From Enterococcus termitis (GTDB taxonomy: Bacteria > Bacillota > Bacilli > Lactobacillales > Enterococcaceae): a DNA stretch of 64,000 bases. The number at the start of each line of letters is the position of its first letter. Position 1 is the stretch's first letter. A model generated the notes under the pieces. It did no database searches, was not told where the DNA came from, and saw only the letters and a program-made list of their open reading frames with translations. This document shows positions 50,238 through 60,009 of the stretch, one piece after another. The position numbers were made by a program, and so were the translations under genes. Location: positions 1 to 64,000 of the forward strand of contig NZ_MIJY01000012.1 of NCBI RefSeq assembly GCF_001730305.1, written 5' to 3'.

Positions 50238-51536
50238 TTACATACGTACTGCAAAGCTTGGTGTGAATGAACCAACGTTACTGTACTCAACACCTGTACT
50301 TTCGTTACCAGCATGGATATAACCGCCGCCACCTGTAGCAATTGCTACGTGGTATGAGGCACCTGGGCTACCCCAGAAGTATAAATCTCCAGCTTGAGCT
50401 TCACCTACAGAGATACGAGTTCCAGCACCTTCTTGTGCTACTGTATATCCGCCGACATTACGACCAGAAGATTGCATAAATGCATAGTAAACTAATCCTG
50501 AACAGTCAAAGCTGTTTGGTCCTTTAGAACCCCATACATATGGTTTACCTACTTGTGCTGCTGCGACTGAAATTGCAGAACCACCAGTCGAATCTGGTAA
50601 ATTAGGTTGAGCTGGTTTTTCTGGCTCAGTTGGTGTCGGTGTAGGCGTTGGTGTAGGTGTTGGTTCTGGATCTACATTTCCACCGTTATTATTATTGCTT
50701 GGTGTTGTTTGGTTATCTGTTGAATCTGTTGAAGATTCTTCAGTTGATGGTGCTGTTGTAGTGCTTGGCGCTGTTTCTTTCGCTGCTGCAGCTTCTTCAG
50801 CTGCTTTCTTAGCGTTAGCCGCAACTACTTTTTCTTGTTCAGCAATACGTTCGCGTTCTGCGATTGCATCTGCTTTTTCTTTTTCTAGACCAGCTTTTTG
50901 GTCTTCTGCAGTTGCTCTTTCAGCAGCTAATGATGTTTGTAGCACATTCAATTCAGCTTCTGCTTTTACTAGATCACCTTTTTGAGCTTCAAGTGCTACT
51001 TGGTTATCTTGAAGTTCTTTAAGCTTTTCTTCGTTTTCAGTTTTCTTCACTTCAACTGATTTTTTGTCTTCTTGTTGTTGTTTCACTAAATTGTTATTCG
51101 CATTAACAATTGTAGACATCGCTGTTACACGAGTAATCGCGTCTGAAACTGATTTTGCATTTAATAATGCATCCATGTAGCTTGCACTGTTTCCGTTCAC
51201 TTGAACGTCACGTGCTTGGTTTTGGATTGCTGTTTCACGTTTTTCGATACGTTTTGTTAATTGAGCGATTTCTTTTTCTAGTTTTGTAGAAGTACTTCTT
51301 AATTTGCCTTGTTCAGCAAGTAGTATTTGTGCTTTTTCGTTAATAGCAGCTACTTCGCTTTGGACTGATGCCATTTGGCTTTGTGCGTCTGCTTCTTGTG
51401 ATTTTAATCCGCTGATCGTTTGATCTTTTTGTTGAATCTTAGTATCCACTTCATCTGCAAATGAGAATGCTGGTAATGCTACAGCTGAAAGGCTTAATGA
51501 GCAAATCATTAGTAATGGTAATACACTTTTCTTCAC
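50238..51536 (-). CDS. sagA: SagA-like secreted NlpC/P60 peptidoglycan hydrolase
   Basis: The protein has 432 residues. A signal peptide (to about residue 27) is followed by a long coiled coil (about 28-250). A low-complexity linker with repeated PT units (about 295-315) follows, and then a C-terminal NlpC/P60 domain with catalytic Cys345 (SFDCSGLV), His396 (YHVAIAT) and His408. SagA of E. faecium cuts peptidoglycan cross-bridge fragments and helps daughter-cell separation. A paralogue with a different catalytic domain lies next to it. The promoter carries a WalR-box-like dyad at 51655-51671. A strong terminator follows. Confidence 0.92.
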   Translation of the reverse strand: MKKSVLPLLMICSLSLSAVALPAFSFADEVDTKIQQKDQTISGLKSQEADAQSQMASVQSEVAAINEKAQILLAEQGKLRSTSTKLEKEIAQLTKRIEKRETAIQNQARDVQVNGNSASYMDALLNAKSVSDAITRVTAMSTIVNANNNLVKQQQEDKKSVEVKKTENEEKLKELQDNQVALEAQKGDLVKAEAELNVLQTSLAAERATAEDQKAGLEKEKADAIAERERIAEQEKVVAANAKKAAEEAAAAKETAPSTTTAPSTEESSTDSTDNQTTPSNNNNGGNVDPEPTPTPTPTPTPTEPEKPAQPNLPDSTGGSAISVAAAQVGKPYVWGSKGPNSFDCSGLVYYAFMQSSGRNVGGYTVAQEGAGTRISVGEAQAGDLYFWGSPGASYHVAIATGGGGYIHAGNESTGVEYSNVGSFTPSFAVRM

Positions 51537-51616
51537 TATTCATTCCTCCGAAATTTTACTTATGATAAATTCTTCTTTGTATGAGTATTTTACATTCTTT
51601 TATTAACAACGATGTC

Positions 51617-51671
51617 ATTGTATCATAGACACATGTCATACATATAATAATAATGTTACAGGAGTATTTCA
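51617..51671 (-). promoter_or_regulatory. Promoter of the SagA-like gene with WalR-box-like site
   Basis: Minus-strand -10 TACAAT is at 51622-51617. Upstream, TGAAAT-ACTCC-TGTAAC (51671-51655) resembles the WalR consensus TGTWAH-N5-TGTWAH with one mismatch. Distance between box and -10 equals that of the SalB-like gene. Confidence 0.55.
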
Positions 51672-51836
51672 TTTTCGAAAGACGAAAATGACAAGTGAAA
51701 TCAACTTGTTTTTACTGACTAAAGACCTATTGAATAACAGATTTAAATACACTCTGTGTAAGCATCTAGCCTAAAAAAACAGTTAAAAACACTAGCAACT
51801 CTTTTAGCATACTCCATAAAAACTGAGAATACAACT

Positions 51837-51879
51837 AATCCCCTCTAAACAAATGCATTTGCTCTGCTTAGAAGGGATT
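51837..51879 (-). terminator. Hairpin after the SalB-like gene
   Basis: AATCCCTTCTAA and TTAGAGGGGATT (read leftward, 51879-51837) form a 12-bp stem with one wobble. The T-tail is poor (AGTTGTATT), so termination may be partial. The 51537-51894 spacer holds this and the SagA promoter. Confidence 0.6.
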
Positions 51880-51894
51880 TTACGTCTCGTTTAT

Positions 51895-53217
51895 TTAGCC
51901 TGGAAAACGCCAGACAACTGCTCTAAAGTTTGCTGCGTATGGACTTGGTGTCCAGCCTGTAGTTGTTGATACATAACCAGAACCAGCTGGATTATTGGAT
52001 TCAACAATTTGGACTTGATCTCCTTTGACACCTACAACTAGGACCGTATGAACACCATCTAGCCAAGCATCTGGGCTAAGGGCATTCTCATATTGGACAA
52101 CATCTCCGACTTGAACATCAGACCAAGAAACTTGGACGGCGCCTGACTGTGTATAGCCACTATGTGGTCCGCCTGGTGTGAATCTGATTCCAGCTGCATT
52201 CAGCCAGTTTTGTACAGCTACGATACATTCACCGCTTTGTCCCCAGCCTGTCGGGTTCGTTTGACCAACTGAATTCAAAGCAATTTGTGCAGCTTTTTTC
52301 TTAGCATCAGATACCTTGCCGCTGCCGATACTGCTTGCATTTCCAGAACCGCTTGCTGGTGTTTCAGATACTGGTGCAGATGATGATTGGTTCGTTGTGC
52401 CATCACTCTCTACAACATTTGTTTTAGTAAGACCAGGGTTTGCCGCTTGTGCTTCTGCCAGTTTGACAGCTGCCTCTGCTTCTGCTTTTCTTTGTGCTTC
52501 TAAATCTTTGGCTTGTTTTGCTTGCTCTTGTTCTAATTTCTTTTGAGCCGCTGCTTTTTGCTCAACATACTCAGTTTTTTTCTTTTCTTCTGTTGTACGC
52601 TGTGCTTCTAATTCATTTTTGGCAATTTCTTGCTCTAATTTCAATGTGTCTAAAGAAGCTTGTTTTGCATTTAATTCTTTTGTCGAGGTTTCCAAAACAG
52701 AAATTTGAGACTCTACGGTTTTAGACTTTTTCTCAACTTTTTCTTTATCTGCTGTTTGCTGATCCAACAAATCATTGTTCGCATTCACTAGTGTTGTGAT
52801 TCCTTGGACACGGCTGATTGCATCTGAAATAGACTCTGAGTTAATGATCACGTCTAAATAACTTGTGCCAGATCCACTGACTTGAACATCACGAGCTTGA
52901 TTACGCATTTGAACTTCTCTTTTTTGAATGCGGACATTCAAATCAGAGATTTCACTATATAATTTTGTGATTTCTTCTTTGAGTGCTTTTTTCTTAGCAG
53001 TCAATTCATCGATTTTTGTCGCGGTCTCTAACATATCCGACTCGATCTCCGCTAATTTAGCCGCTGCTTGTGATTCTTTTGTTTTTAGATCGTCAATAAT
53101 GTTCTCTTGTTGCTCGATCTTTGTATCATAGTCATCTGCTGCAGCTGCAAGTGGCAAAGCCACTGTTGTTAGGGTCACAGAACAGACCATTAATGCTGAT
53201 AATATCGTTTTTTTCAC
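51895..53217 (-). CDS. SalB/PcsB-like secreted protein with CHAP-type C-terminal domain
   Basis: The protein has 440 residues. A signal peptide to about residue 27 and a long coiled coil (28-250) closely parallel the SagA-like neighbour, including the internal QARDVQVSGSGTSYLDVI segment. The C-terminal domain differs: it is CHAP-like, with probable Cys331 (SGECIVAVQNWL) and His390 (DGVHTVLVV). Such proteins (PcsB, SalA/SalB) act at the division site with FtsEX-type partners or as amidases/endopeptidases. It lies just downstream of mreD but has its own promoter with a WalR-like box, consistent with cell-wall stress control. Confidence 0.9.
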   Translation of the reverse strand: MKKTILSALMVCSVTLTTVALPLAAAADDYDTKIEQQENIIDDLKTKESQAAAKLAEIESDMLETATKIDELTAKKKALKEEITKLYSEISDLNVRIQKREVQMRNQARDVQVSGSGTSYLDVIINSESISDAISRVQGITTLVNANNDLLDQQTADKEKVEKKSKTVESQISVLETSTKELNAKQASLDTLKLEQEIAKNELEAQRTTEEKKKTEYVEQKAAAQKKLEQEQAKQAKDLEAQRKAEAEAAVKLAEAQAANPGLTKTNVVESDGTTNQSSSAPVSETPASGSGNASSIGSGKVSDAKKKAAQIALNSVGQTNPTGWGQSGECIVAVQNWLNAAGIRFTPGGPHSGYTQSGAVQVSWSDVQVGDVVQYENALSPDAWLDGVHTVLVVGVKGDQVQIVESNNPAGSGYVSTTTGWTPSPYAANFRAVVWRFPG

Positions 53218-53296
53218 GCTTTATTCCTCCGGCATTTACTTAATACTTCTATTTTTATATTCAACTATTACTATTCAATTTTCAGTCAACGGTCTC

Positions 53297-53351
53297 ATTG
53301 TACCATAGCTGTATGACATGCAGATAAAAGAGATATTACAAAAATGTTTCA
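53297..53351 (-). promoter_or_regulatory. Promoter of the SalB-like gene with WalR-box-like site
   Basis: Minus-strand -10 TACAAT (53302-53297) is preceded by TGAAAC-ATTTT-TGTAAT (53351-53335). Box layout, spacing to the -10 and flanking bases (CTATGGTACAATGA) mirror those of the SagA-like gene. This supports common WalRK control. Confidence 0.55.
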
Positions 53352-53399
53352 GCCTTGCCGATAAAAGTTGCAGATATTTTCTTATTCACTAAAAAAAGA

Positions 53400-53915
53400 C
53401 TATTCGTTTGCGAACAGTCTTTTAAACAAGTAAGAAAATAAAACAAATATAAGCATATTAAAAATAAGTGTTGGACCTAACACTTTTGTGATAAATAAAA
53501 TCGGCGCTACCTTTGACAGTGAAAAAATAACTTGTAGCCCAACTGCAATCAATTCGTATGTGGTTACAAAAATAATCATTCCGAAGAATGCTGTCAATAA
53601 ATTTGTATGTACCACACGCTGGAAACGATACATCATCATCACTGTCGCCGCTAAGGCAACCGTGTAGACTCCGATAATGCCTAAATAATAGCTATCAGAA
53701 ATTAAGCCTAACACCAATGAAGTGATCAATAAATAACGTTTAGACAAATTAGGAACCGCCATTAAAAAAGCCAATAATAAGAAGTGGGCGTTGGCAAAAT
53801 AGATATTGTCCATCAAGTTTTCAGCGCCTTGCGTCAATTGACCATCGATCAGCATCAGCAAAAAGAAAACTACAGGCGCATAGTATTTTACATTTTCTTT
53901 TTTGATTATGTGCAT
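53400..53915 (-). CDS. mreD: Rod-shape determining protein MreD
   Basis: The protein has 171 residues and about five membrane helices, starting MHIIKKENVKYYAPVVFFLL. YLLITSLVLGLISDSYYLGIIG matches the MreD core. It pairs with MreC, whose gene ends one base upstream. In ovoid cocci MreCD guides peripheral peptidoglycan synthesis. No mreB is present, as expected for enterococci. Confidence 0.9.
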   Translation of the reverse strand: MHIIKKENVKYYAPVVFFLLMLIDGQLTQGAENLMDNIYFANAHFLLLAFLMAVPNLSKRYLLITSLVLGLISDSYYLGIIGVYTVALAATVMMMYRFQRVVHTNLLTAFFGMIIFVTTYELIAVGLQVIFSLSKVAPILFITKVLGPTLIFNMLIFVLFSYLFKRLFANE

Positions 53916-53916
53916 C

Positions 53917-54777
53917 TTACTCCCCCGCTCCTGCTAATCTTTTAATGATCGTAACAACGGGCATATTGTACATTTCAGCGTAAGGTTTAACATAGACTTC
54001 TCGATCTAGACCGTAGCTGTCCGGCTTAACCTTTTGAACAACACCGACAGGTAAGTTAGCAGGCGAATTTTGACCTAAGCCAGAGGTTTGAACAACATCG
54101 CCTTCTTTGATATCAAGGTCACCAACAATTTGGCTGACAATCAACGTATTTTCCTTATCATCATAGGTTTTTAATAGACCATAAGAATCCCCGTTTTCTG
54201 AATTGATTTGTACCGGGAAATGATTTGAATTTTGGTTTTTAGATGTTAATAACTCAACTTTTGATGTAGATGCATTAACCTCGATGACACGTCCAATCAA
54301 GCCTTTTTGAGACAATACGGCCATATTCGGTTCGATACCGTCTTTTGTGCCGCGGTCAACGATCAATAGATCTTGCCACATATCTGGCGTTCGTGTAACG
54401 ACGGTAGCAGTGACTCTTTCATAATTTCCTAGGGTTTCATTCAGAGCCAATTCTTTTTTCAGTGCTTCATTCTCTTTTTTCAAATTATCATTTTGGATCG
54501 ACAATTCACCGTATCCATCGATTCGCTCTTTTAGACGCTCATTTTCATCATACGTGTTAAAAAGAGTACTGATTGAGGAAATTCCGTTGCTGATTGCTTT
54601 GGCTGGAAAGGAAATCACCTTGTCAATAAATCCTACACTATCGTTAACAGCGGATTGTCCTAGATTCGTTTTTCCGTCATTGGCTCGATGACTAGCGGTC
54701 AAACTAATGATTGTCACAACGATGATCACGACGATCAACGTAATGATTATATTTTTATTTGGATTAAATTTTTTCAC
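53917..54777 (-). CDS. mreC: Cell shape protein MreC
   Basis: From GTG 54777 (GGGGTG five bases upstream) the protein has 286 residues. A membrane helix near the N-terminus is followed by a coiled coil (ENERLKERIDGYGELSIQND) and the beta-rich periplasmic-type domain (TRTPDMWQDLLIVDRGTKDG; TSGLGQNSPANLPVGVV). It organises peripheral wall synthesis with MreD, encoded immediately downstream. An upstream ATG at 54837 keeps the frame open but adds residues before the conserved KKFNPNKNI opening. Confidence 0.93.
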   Translation of the reverse strand: MKKFNPNKNIIITLIVVIIVVTIISLTASHRANDGKTNLGQSAVNDSVGFIDKVISFPAKAISNGISSISTLFNTYDENERLKERIDGYGELSIQNDNLKKENEALKKELALNETLGNYERVTATVVTRTPDMWQDLLIVDRGTKDGIEPNMAVLSQKGLIGRVIEVNASTSKVELLTSKNQNSNHFPVQINSENGDSYGLLKTYDDKENTLIVSQIVGDLDIKEGDVVQTSGLGQNSPANLPVGVVQKVKPDSYGLDREVYVKPYAEMYNMPVVTIIKRLAGAGE

Positions 54778-54893
54778 TTCGACACCCCGAATAATCTTTA
54801 GACTGATAGCAATAATTTTACCACTAATTTTAGACAAACAAAAGAGCTGTGTTGCGACTTTACACTTTTTTTACTAAATATCTTACGCTATTA

Positions 54894-54930
54894 TCAAAAA
54901 AACAGAGCAGGCTTGCACCATACTCTGCTT
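54894..54930 (-). terminator. Intrinsic terminator after pnp
   Basis: CAGAG (read leftward from 54927) pairs with CTCTG (54907-54903) around a 15-base loop, followed by seven T residues. The stem is short, but the T-run is clear. Confidence 0.65.
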
Positions 54931-54962
54931 TGTTCGCTATTTTAGACGTGTGTGAGTTCTGT

Positions 54963-57077
54963 CTACTTTTCTTTATTTTCTTCGTTCAACAATGCTTTAC
55001 GTGAAACATTAACACGTCCTTGCTTGTCGATTTCAGTGACTTTAACAAGTACTTCATCGCCAAGTTTTACTACATCTTCTACATTGTTGACACGTTCATT
55101 TGCTAATTGGGAAATATGGATCAATCCGTCTTTTCCTTTGATCAAATTAACAAAGGCGCCGAATTTTTCAACACGAACAACTTTACCAAGATAGACTTGA
55201 CCAACTTCAACCTCTTTTGTAAGTTCTTCGATGATTTTGATTGCTTTTTTGATCATGTCTGCATCTGCAGAAGCAATGCTTACATTACCATCTTGGTCGA
55301 TATCGATTTTAACACCTGTTTCATCGATGATGCCATTGATCGTTTCTCCACCTTTACCAATAACATCTTTGATTTTGGCTGGAGCGATTTGGATCATTTC
55401 GATCTTAGGTGCGTATTTACTTAATTCTTCACGAGGCTCTGCAAGCGTTGATGTCAATTCAGCAAGAATTTCCATACGCGCTTTTTTCGCTTGGGTCAGC
55501 GCTTCTGTCAAGATTTGTTCAGTGATCCCTTGGATTTTGATGTCCATTTGTAAAGCAGTGATTCCGTCTTTTGTACCAGCTACTTTAAAGTCCATATCGC
55601 CTAAGTGATCTTCTAATCCTTGGATATCTGTTAAAATCGTGTAGTTTTCGCCATCGCTGACAAGTCCCATCGCAATCCCGGCAACTGGTGATTTAATCGG
55701 CACACCAGCGTCCATCAATGCCAAGATCCCCGCACAGATACTTGCTTGTGAAGAAGAACCATTTGATTCTAAAACTTCTGATACGACACGGATCATGTAA
55801 GGGAAATCCGCTTCACTTGGAATGACTTGTGCCATCGCACGTTCACCTAATGCACCGTGACCAATTTCACGACGACCAGGAGATCCTGCGCGTCCTGTTG
55901 AACCAACAGAAAATTGTGGGAAATTGTAATGATGGATGAAACGTTTGCTGTCTTCTACGCCTAAACCATCAATGATTTGGTGTTCACCAAGTGGTGCTAA
56001 CGTCACAACAGATAATGCTTGTGTTTGTCCACGAGTGAATAATCCAGAACCATGAACACGTGGTAAAATACCAACTTCTGAAGCTAATGGACGAATTTCG
56101 TCTAATTTACGGCCGTCAGGACGGATTTTATCGATCGTGATCAATTCACGCACAACATCTTTTTCTAAATCTTCTGCGATTTGTTTAACTTCTTTTGCTA
56201 CTTGGTCTTCGTTTTCATGACCAGCAAATTTTTCAGCATAGGCTTCTTTTAATTGGTCTTTGATTGCATCGATATTGACTTCACGAGCCAATTTTTCTTC
56301 TGTCATAACTGCTTCTTTCATTGAAGCATAATAAGCATCGAAAATTTCTTTTTTCAAATCAGCATCGACTTGCAATAATTTGATTTCCATTTTTTCTTTG
56401 CCGACAGCGGCAACGATTTCTTCTTGGAAAGCTACTAATTCTTTGATTGCTTCAAAACCGAAAAGTAATGCGCCAAGCATATCTTCTTCTGATACTTCTT
56501 TTGCGCCGCTTTCAACCATGTTGATCGCTTTTTTCGTTCCAGCAACTGTTAATTCGATATCTGTTTTTTCTGATTGTTCTACTGTTGGGTTCAGTACGTA
56601 TTCACCATCTACACGACCAACATCAACACCTGCGATCGGTCCGTCAAATGGAATATCTGAAATTGCAAGAGCAAGAGAAGAACCAAACATTGCAGCCATT
56701 TCCGGTGTACAATCTTGTTCAACACTCATTACTGTATTCGTGATTTGAACTTCATTACGGAAGCCTTCAGCGAACATTGGACGAATTGGACGGTCGATCA
56801 AACGAGCAGTTAAGGTTGCACGCTCACTTGGACGTCCTTCACGTTTGATAAAGCCACCTGGGACTTTACCTACAGCATACATCTTTTCTTCGTAGTTAAC
56901 TGTCAACGGAAAGAAATCAAAGTCTCTGGCGTCTTTTGACGCTACTGCGGCACTTAAAACGACTGTATCACCATAACGTACTAATACAGCCCCATTTGCC
57001 TGTTTGGCTAACTGACCGATTTCAACTTGCAACGGGCGTCCGCCCCATGTTGTTTTGAATACTTGTTTTTCTGACAT
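54963..57077 (-). CDS. pnp: Polyribonucleotide nucleotidyltransferase (PNPase)
   Basis: The protein has 704 residues, full length. Two RNase PH domains are visible ([40 protein letters not shown]). A KH domain ([20 protein letters not shown]) and an S1 domain ([21 protein letters not shown]) follow. It degrades RNA from the 3' end with phosphate and forms a trimer. It lies after rpsO, the usual order. Two large hairpins (57097-57190 and 57258-57360) occupy the leader, one ending just before the AAAGGAG ribosome site. This suggests processing and autocontrol like that of E. coli pnp. Confidence 0.97.
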   Translation of the reverse strand: MSEKQVFKTTWGGRPLQVEIGQLAKQANGAVLVRYGDTVVLSAAVASKDARDFDFFPLTVNYEEKMYAVGKVPGGFIKREGRPSERATLTARLIDRPIRPMFAEGFRNEVQITNTVMSVEQDCTPEMAAMFGSSLALAISDIPFDGPIAGVDVGRVDGEYVLNPTVEQSEKTDIELTVAGTKKAINMVESGAKEVSEEDMLGALLFGFEAIKELVAFQEEIVAAVGKEKMEIKLLQVDADLKKEIFDAYYASMKEAVMTEEKLAREVNIDAIKDQLKEAYAEKFAGHENEDQVAKEVKQIAEDLEKDVVRELITIDKIRPDGRKLDEIRPLASEVGILPRVHGSGLFTRGQTQALSVVTLAPLGEHQIIDGLGVEDSKRFIHHYNFPQFSVGSTGRAGSPGRREIGHGALGERAMAQVIPSEADFPYMIRVVSEVLESNGSSSQASICAGILALMDAGVPIKSPVAGIAMGLVSDGENYTILTDIQGLEDHLGDMDFKVAGTKDGITALQMDIKIQGITEQILTEALTQAKKARMEILAELTSTLAEPREELSKYAPKIEMIQIAPAKIKDVIGKGGETINGIIDETGVKIDIDQDGNVSIASADADMIKKAIKIIEELTKEVEVGQVYLGKVVRVEKFGAFVNLIKGKDGLIHISQLANERVNNVEDVVKLGDEVLVKVTEIDKQGRVNVSRKALLNEENKEK

Positions 57078-57096
57078 GTATCGATTCTCCTTTATC

Positions 57097-57190
57097 CTTT
57101 GGAAAAGTCAGACAGCTACTAAACAAATGAAAAGATTCAAAGATTTGAGTCCTTTTATTTGGTTAGTAGATTTATGTAACCTTTCCAAAG
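57097..57190 (-). ncRNA. Long hairpin in the pnp leader
   Basis: Nested complementary pieces form one 94-nt hairpin: CTTTGGAAAG with CTTTTCCAAAG at the base, then CTACTAA with TTAGTAG, CAAAT with ATTTG, AAAAG with CTTTT and TCAAA with TTTGA. It ends a few bases before the pnp ribosome site. An RNase III substrate for pnp autoregulation is the leading idea. Confidence 0.65.
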
Positions 57191-57257
57191 ATCCTAGTTA
57201 TTTTAGTATTTTTAGGATACTGTACCTTTAAAAATAGACTAAAAAGTCAAAAACGGC

Positions 57258-57360
57258 GAGTCAGAAGCAGCTCCGTTGAAAATAAGCTGAAATTCACAAA
57301 AATTTATAACAATCCTTGTGAATTTCTTCTTATTTTTTCGGAGCTAAGCGCTTCTGGCTC
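57258..57360 (-). ncRNA. Long hairpin just after rpsO
   Basis: A 103-nt imperfect hairpin carries GAG-CAGAAGC-AGCTCC on one side and GGAGCT-GCTTCTG-CTC on the other. A top stem AAATTCACAA/TTGTGAATTT is present, and GAAAATAAG/CTTATTTTTTC lies between. It begins 14 bases after the rpsO coding region and probably stabilises the rpsO 3' end or is cleaved to separate rpsO from pnp mRNA. Confidence 0.6.
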
Positions 57361-57373
57361 AGCCTCTTAATGA

Positions 57374-57643
57374 TTAACGACGTAATCCTAAGCGTTGGAT
57401 TAATTCGCGGTAACGTTGGATGTCAGTTTTACGTAAGTAAGCTAACAAGTTACGACGATGTCCAATTTTTTTCATTAGTCCACGGTAAGAATGATGATCT
57501 TTTTTGTGAACGCGTGCATGTTCGTTCAAGTGGTTGATGTCAGCAGTTAATACAGCGATCTGTACTTCTGGTGAACCAGTATCTCCTTCATGACGAGCAT
57601 ACTCTTTAATGATTTCGTTTTTCTTTTCTTTTGACATTGCCAT
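57374..57643 (-). CDS. rpsO: 30S ribosomal protein S15
   Basis: From ATG 57643 (AGAGGTG six bases upstream) the protein is 89 residues, the standard S15 length, starting [42 protein letters not shown] and [21 protein letters not shown] are diagnostic. It binds 16S rRNA and nucleates assembly of the platform. The gene precedes pnp on the same strand, with paired hairpins between. Confidence 0.97.
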   Translation of the reverse strand: MAMSKEKKNEIIKEYARHEGDTGSPEVQIAVLTADINHLNEHARVHKKDHHSYRGLMKKIGHRRNLLAYLRKTDIQRYRELIQRLGLRR

Positions 57644-57942
57644 GTTTTTCACCTCTTCTTTAAGTAATCATCTCACTACTGAGTAATGCGTTGGTGATTC
57701 GCACAACCAAGTAAAAGACGGCATGTTTCCATACAGTGATACTTTACAGGAAAGTTCTTAAAAAAGCAAGACCCAGCTGACTCCTGCTGGTGTTTTTTTG
57801 AACAATTTATCCCCATTTCTACTGGTTTTATGATAAACTATATGGGCAATTAAAATAGATGAAGCTAATCAAACAGCAAGACAGTTTTTATACAGCCTGT
57901 CTTCGCATTAGGCTTTTAAATAATCAAAGGAGGAATTATCCT

Positions 57943-58506
57943 ATGATCACCATGGAGGATATTATCCGTGAAGGAAACCCAACACTTAGAAAAGTGGCTG
58001 AAGAAGTAGCTATCCCGCTTTCTGATGAAGATATCAAACTGGGCGAAGATATGATGGAATTCTTAAAAAACAGTCAAGATCCTGTCAAAGCAGAAGAGCT
58101 TGCTTTGCGCGGCGGCGTTGGGCTTGCAGCCCCTCAGCTGGATATCTCTAAACGTGTCATCGCTGTTCATGTACCAAGTAATGATTTAGAAAATCCCGAA
58201 CCAACCTTGAGTGCAGTGATGTATAATCCTAAAATTCTAAGCCATTCCGTACAAGATGCTTGTTTAGGTGAAGGAGAAGGCTGCTTATCTGTCGATCGTG
58301 AAGTACCGGGATATGTTGTACGCCACAACAAAATCACGCTTTCCTATGTTGACAGTGCAGGTGAGAAACAAAAAATCCGTTTAAAAAACTATGAAGCGAT
58401 CGTTGTTCAACATGAAATCGACCACTTGAACGGTGTCATGTTTTATGATCATATCAACCAACAAAATCCATTTGCATTGAAAGATGGCGTGTTGGTGATT
58501 GAGTAA
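57943..58506 (+). CDS. def: Peptide deformylase
   Basis: From ATG 57943 (AAAGGAGG upstream) the protein has 187 residues. All three metal-site motifs are present: GVGLAAPQ (58-65), EGCLS with Cys114 (112-116) and HEIDH (157-161). It removes the formyl group from new N-terminal methionines. The length and the insert [20 protein letters not shown] mark the Gram-positive type 2 class. The open frame extends up to 57859, but that part lacks a ribosome site. A bidirectional terminator follows. Confidence 0.96.
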   Translation: MITMEDIIREGNPTLRKVAEEVAIPLSDEDIKLGEDMMEFLKNSQDPVKAEELALRGGVGLAAPQLDISKRVIAVHVPSNDLENPEPTLSAVMYNPKILSHSVQDACLGEGEGCLSVDREVPGYVVRHNKITLSYVDSAGEKQKIRLKNYEAIVVQHEIDHLNGVMFYDHINQQNPFALKDGVLVIE

Positions 58507-58873
58507 TAGCTCAGTAAGTATACTAATTTTTTAAAGAGTAATTCCTCAACGAAAAATCCGGCAATCTGTCAAATTGATTGCTGGATTTTTTTGTATAAAT
58601 TTTTTCTCTTCTATTCTGTCTTACTTAAAAAGACTATATTATCTTAGAAGATTTTTCATAATTTAGAAAATAAAACAATGAACGTTTGTTATCTCTTATT
58701 AAAACATTTAGCCTAACTAAAACGTAGACTGTTATAACAACCAAATAGTTTTTTCTGAATTTATGAACTGAAACATAGCTGCTGACTTGCTTAGTTCGTT
58801 TAGAATCAGAATACATTTTTGCATGTTCTTTTACATAAAAATGATACATCTAAAAATTTCTAGACTCAAATGG
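58507..58873. other. Gene-free spacer after def
   Basis: It holds the def terminator (58552-58590) and about 280 AT-rich bases before the CPBP gene end. A 71-codon open frame on the minus strand (58634-58849) has no ribosome site and a composition unlike a real protein. I see no RNA gene. Confidence 0.55.
58552..58590. terminator. Intrinsic terminator after def
   Basis: AAAAATCC-G-GCAATC pairs with GATTGC-T-GGATTTTT with one mismatch around a nine-base loop. T-runs on the + side and A-runs opposite make it usable in both directions. Confidence 0.85.
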
Positions 58874-59491
58874 TTAGTTACTTATTAGTAATGGAGTAAT
58901 AACGATCATAAAATTGAAAAAAGAATGTGCTAAAATACTATACCAAATATTTTTTTCAACTATATAAAATATACTTAGAATGATTCCTAGTACTAAAAAT
59001 GGAAGTAAAAATATAAGATTATAATTTGCAGCTGCAGCATGATTGAATGCAAATAATACACTAGATATTGAAGCCGTAACTATTTTTAAATATCTATGAT
59101 CAGAATTAATAAAACAATATCGATAAGCTATTTCTTCTACGAATGGTCCTAAAAAAATACTTTCAACAAAAAATAATATCTTCCAATCATACCTCGCAAA
59201 AACGACTTCTGTATTTAACATAGTAGCTATTATTATGTATGTAAACAGCATTAACCCGAATGTAATTAGCACAGTGTAAACAGCTCTTCTCAACTTTACT
59301 ATTCTTAAACTTCCAATCAACTCTTTTTTAAAGAACAAAATTGCTAGCAAAATAAAAATTATTTTTTGAACGAATAGATAAGTTGGATCAAAATTATTCC
59401 AGCTAGTTCCTATAGCTGGAATAATTTGTGTTGTTAAAAAATAAATGGAAAGGTATATAATTTTAGGCATTAACCATTTCACTCTTTTCAT
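58874..59491 (-). CDS. CPBP family intramembrane metalloprotease
   Basis: The protein has 205 residues and about six membrane segments. FLGPFVEEIAYRYCF contains the EExxxR motif, and LFAFNHAAAA and ILAHSFFNFMI carry the two histidine motifs. The set is complete, so it may be an active glutamic or metal-type membrane protease. CPBP proteins process lipidated or secreted peptides or give immunity to bacteriocins. It starts eight bases after the gene for a small secreted protein, suggesting a functional pair. AT-rich flanks point to an accessory patch. Confidence 0.85.
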   Translation of the reverse strand: MKRVKWLMPKIIYLSIYFLTTQIIPAIGTSWNNFDPTYLFVQKIIFILLAILFFKKELIGSLRIVKLRRAVYTVLITFGLMLFTYIIIATMLNTEVVFARYDWKILFFVESIFLGPFVEEIAYRYCFINSDHRYLKIVTASISSVLFAFNHAAAANYNLIFLLPFLVLGIILSIFYIVEKNIWYSILAHSFFNFMIVITPLLISN

Positions 59492-59499
59492 TGATTAAA

Positions 59500-59928
59500 T
59501 TATGCTGGCACATAATCTGTGTATGATGTATTAGAAGTTACCGTTTTAGTATCAACATATTTATTGTCTACTTTTCTATAGCGTTTATAAGTAACTGTGA
59601 TTTTCGCTTCTTGTCTGTATTTTTTGAATTTACCACTCTCAGAATAAGTATGACCCAATTTTATTTTGACTGGTCCCGCTTGAGTAGTTATCTCAATAGT
59701 TGACTTTCTAGATGTAGTATAGTTTCCTAAGAAAGTTCTCTTACCTTTTTTTATAGTATAACTTTGCGTTTTTGCCCACGTGCGCGATTGAAGCTGAGAA
59801 GTATCCTCAACTACATAATAATATTCATCATTATCATTGATTGCTTCACTTGCATTAGAAGTTACTCCCAATGTTACGCTACCAAATAATACACCACTAA
59901 ACAAGATACTTACTAAAATTTTTTTCAT
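59500..59928 (-). CDS. Small secreted protein of unknown function
   Basis: From ATG 59928 (AGAAGGTTTTATTT upstream) the protein has 142 residues. A clear signal peptide (MKKILVSILFSGVLFGSVTL, cleavage near SNASE) is followed by an acidic stretch and a basic, threonine/tyrosine-rich beta region (TIKKGKRTFLGNYTTSRKST; ITVTYKRYRKVDNKY). It resembles no family I can name. It is cotranscribed with the CPBP membrane protein. A bacteriocin-like or antigen-like role with CPBP as processor or immunity is possible but not shown. Confidence 0.7.
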   Translation of the reverse strand: MKKILVSILFSGVLFGSVTLGVTSNASEAINDNDEYYYVVEDTSQLQSRTWAKTQSYTIKKGKRTFLGNYTTSRKSTIEITTQAGPVKIKLGHTYSESGKFKKYRQEAKITVTYKRYRKVDNKYVDTKTVTSNTSYTDYVPA

Positions 59929-60009
59929 AAATAAAACCTTCTTTCTTTTTAATATGCCATTATCATTGCATGAGAAAGTTATTTTAGTAAGCACCTATTA
60001 GTTTACATC

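Noticed and set aside
58634-58849. 71-codon open frame on the minus strand between def and the CPBP gene
   Set aside because: There is no ribosome site, an odd composition and no family likeness; AT-rich spacers often contain such frames.
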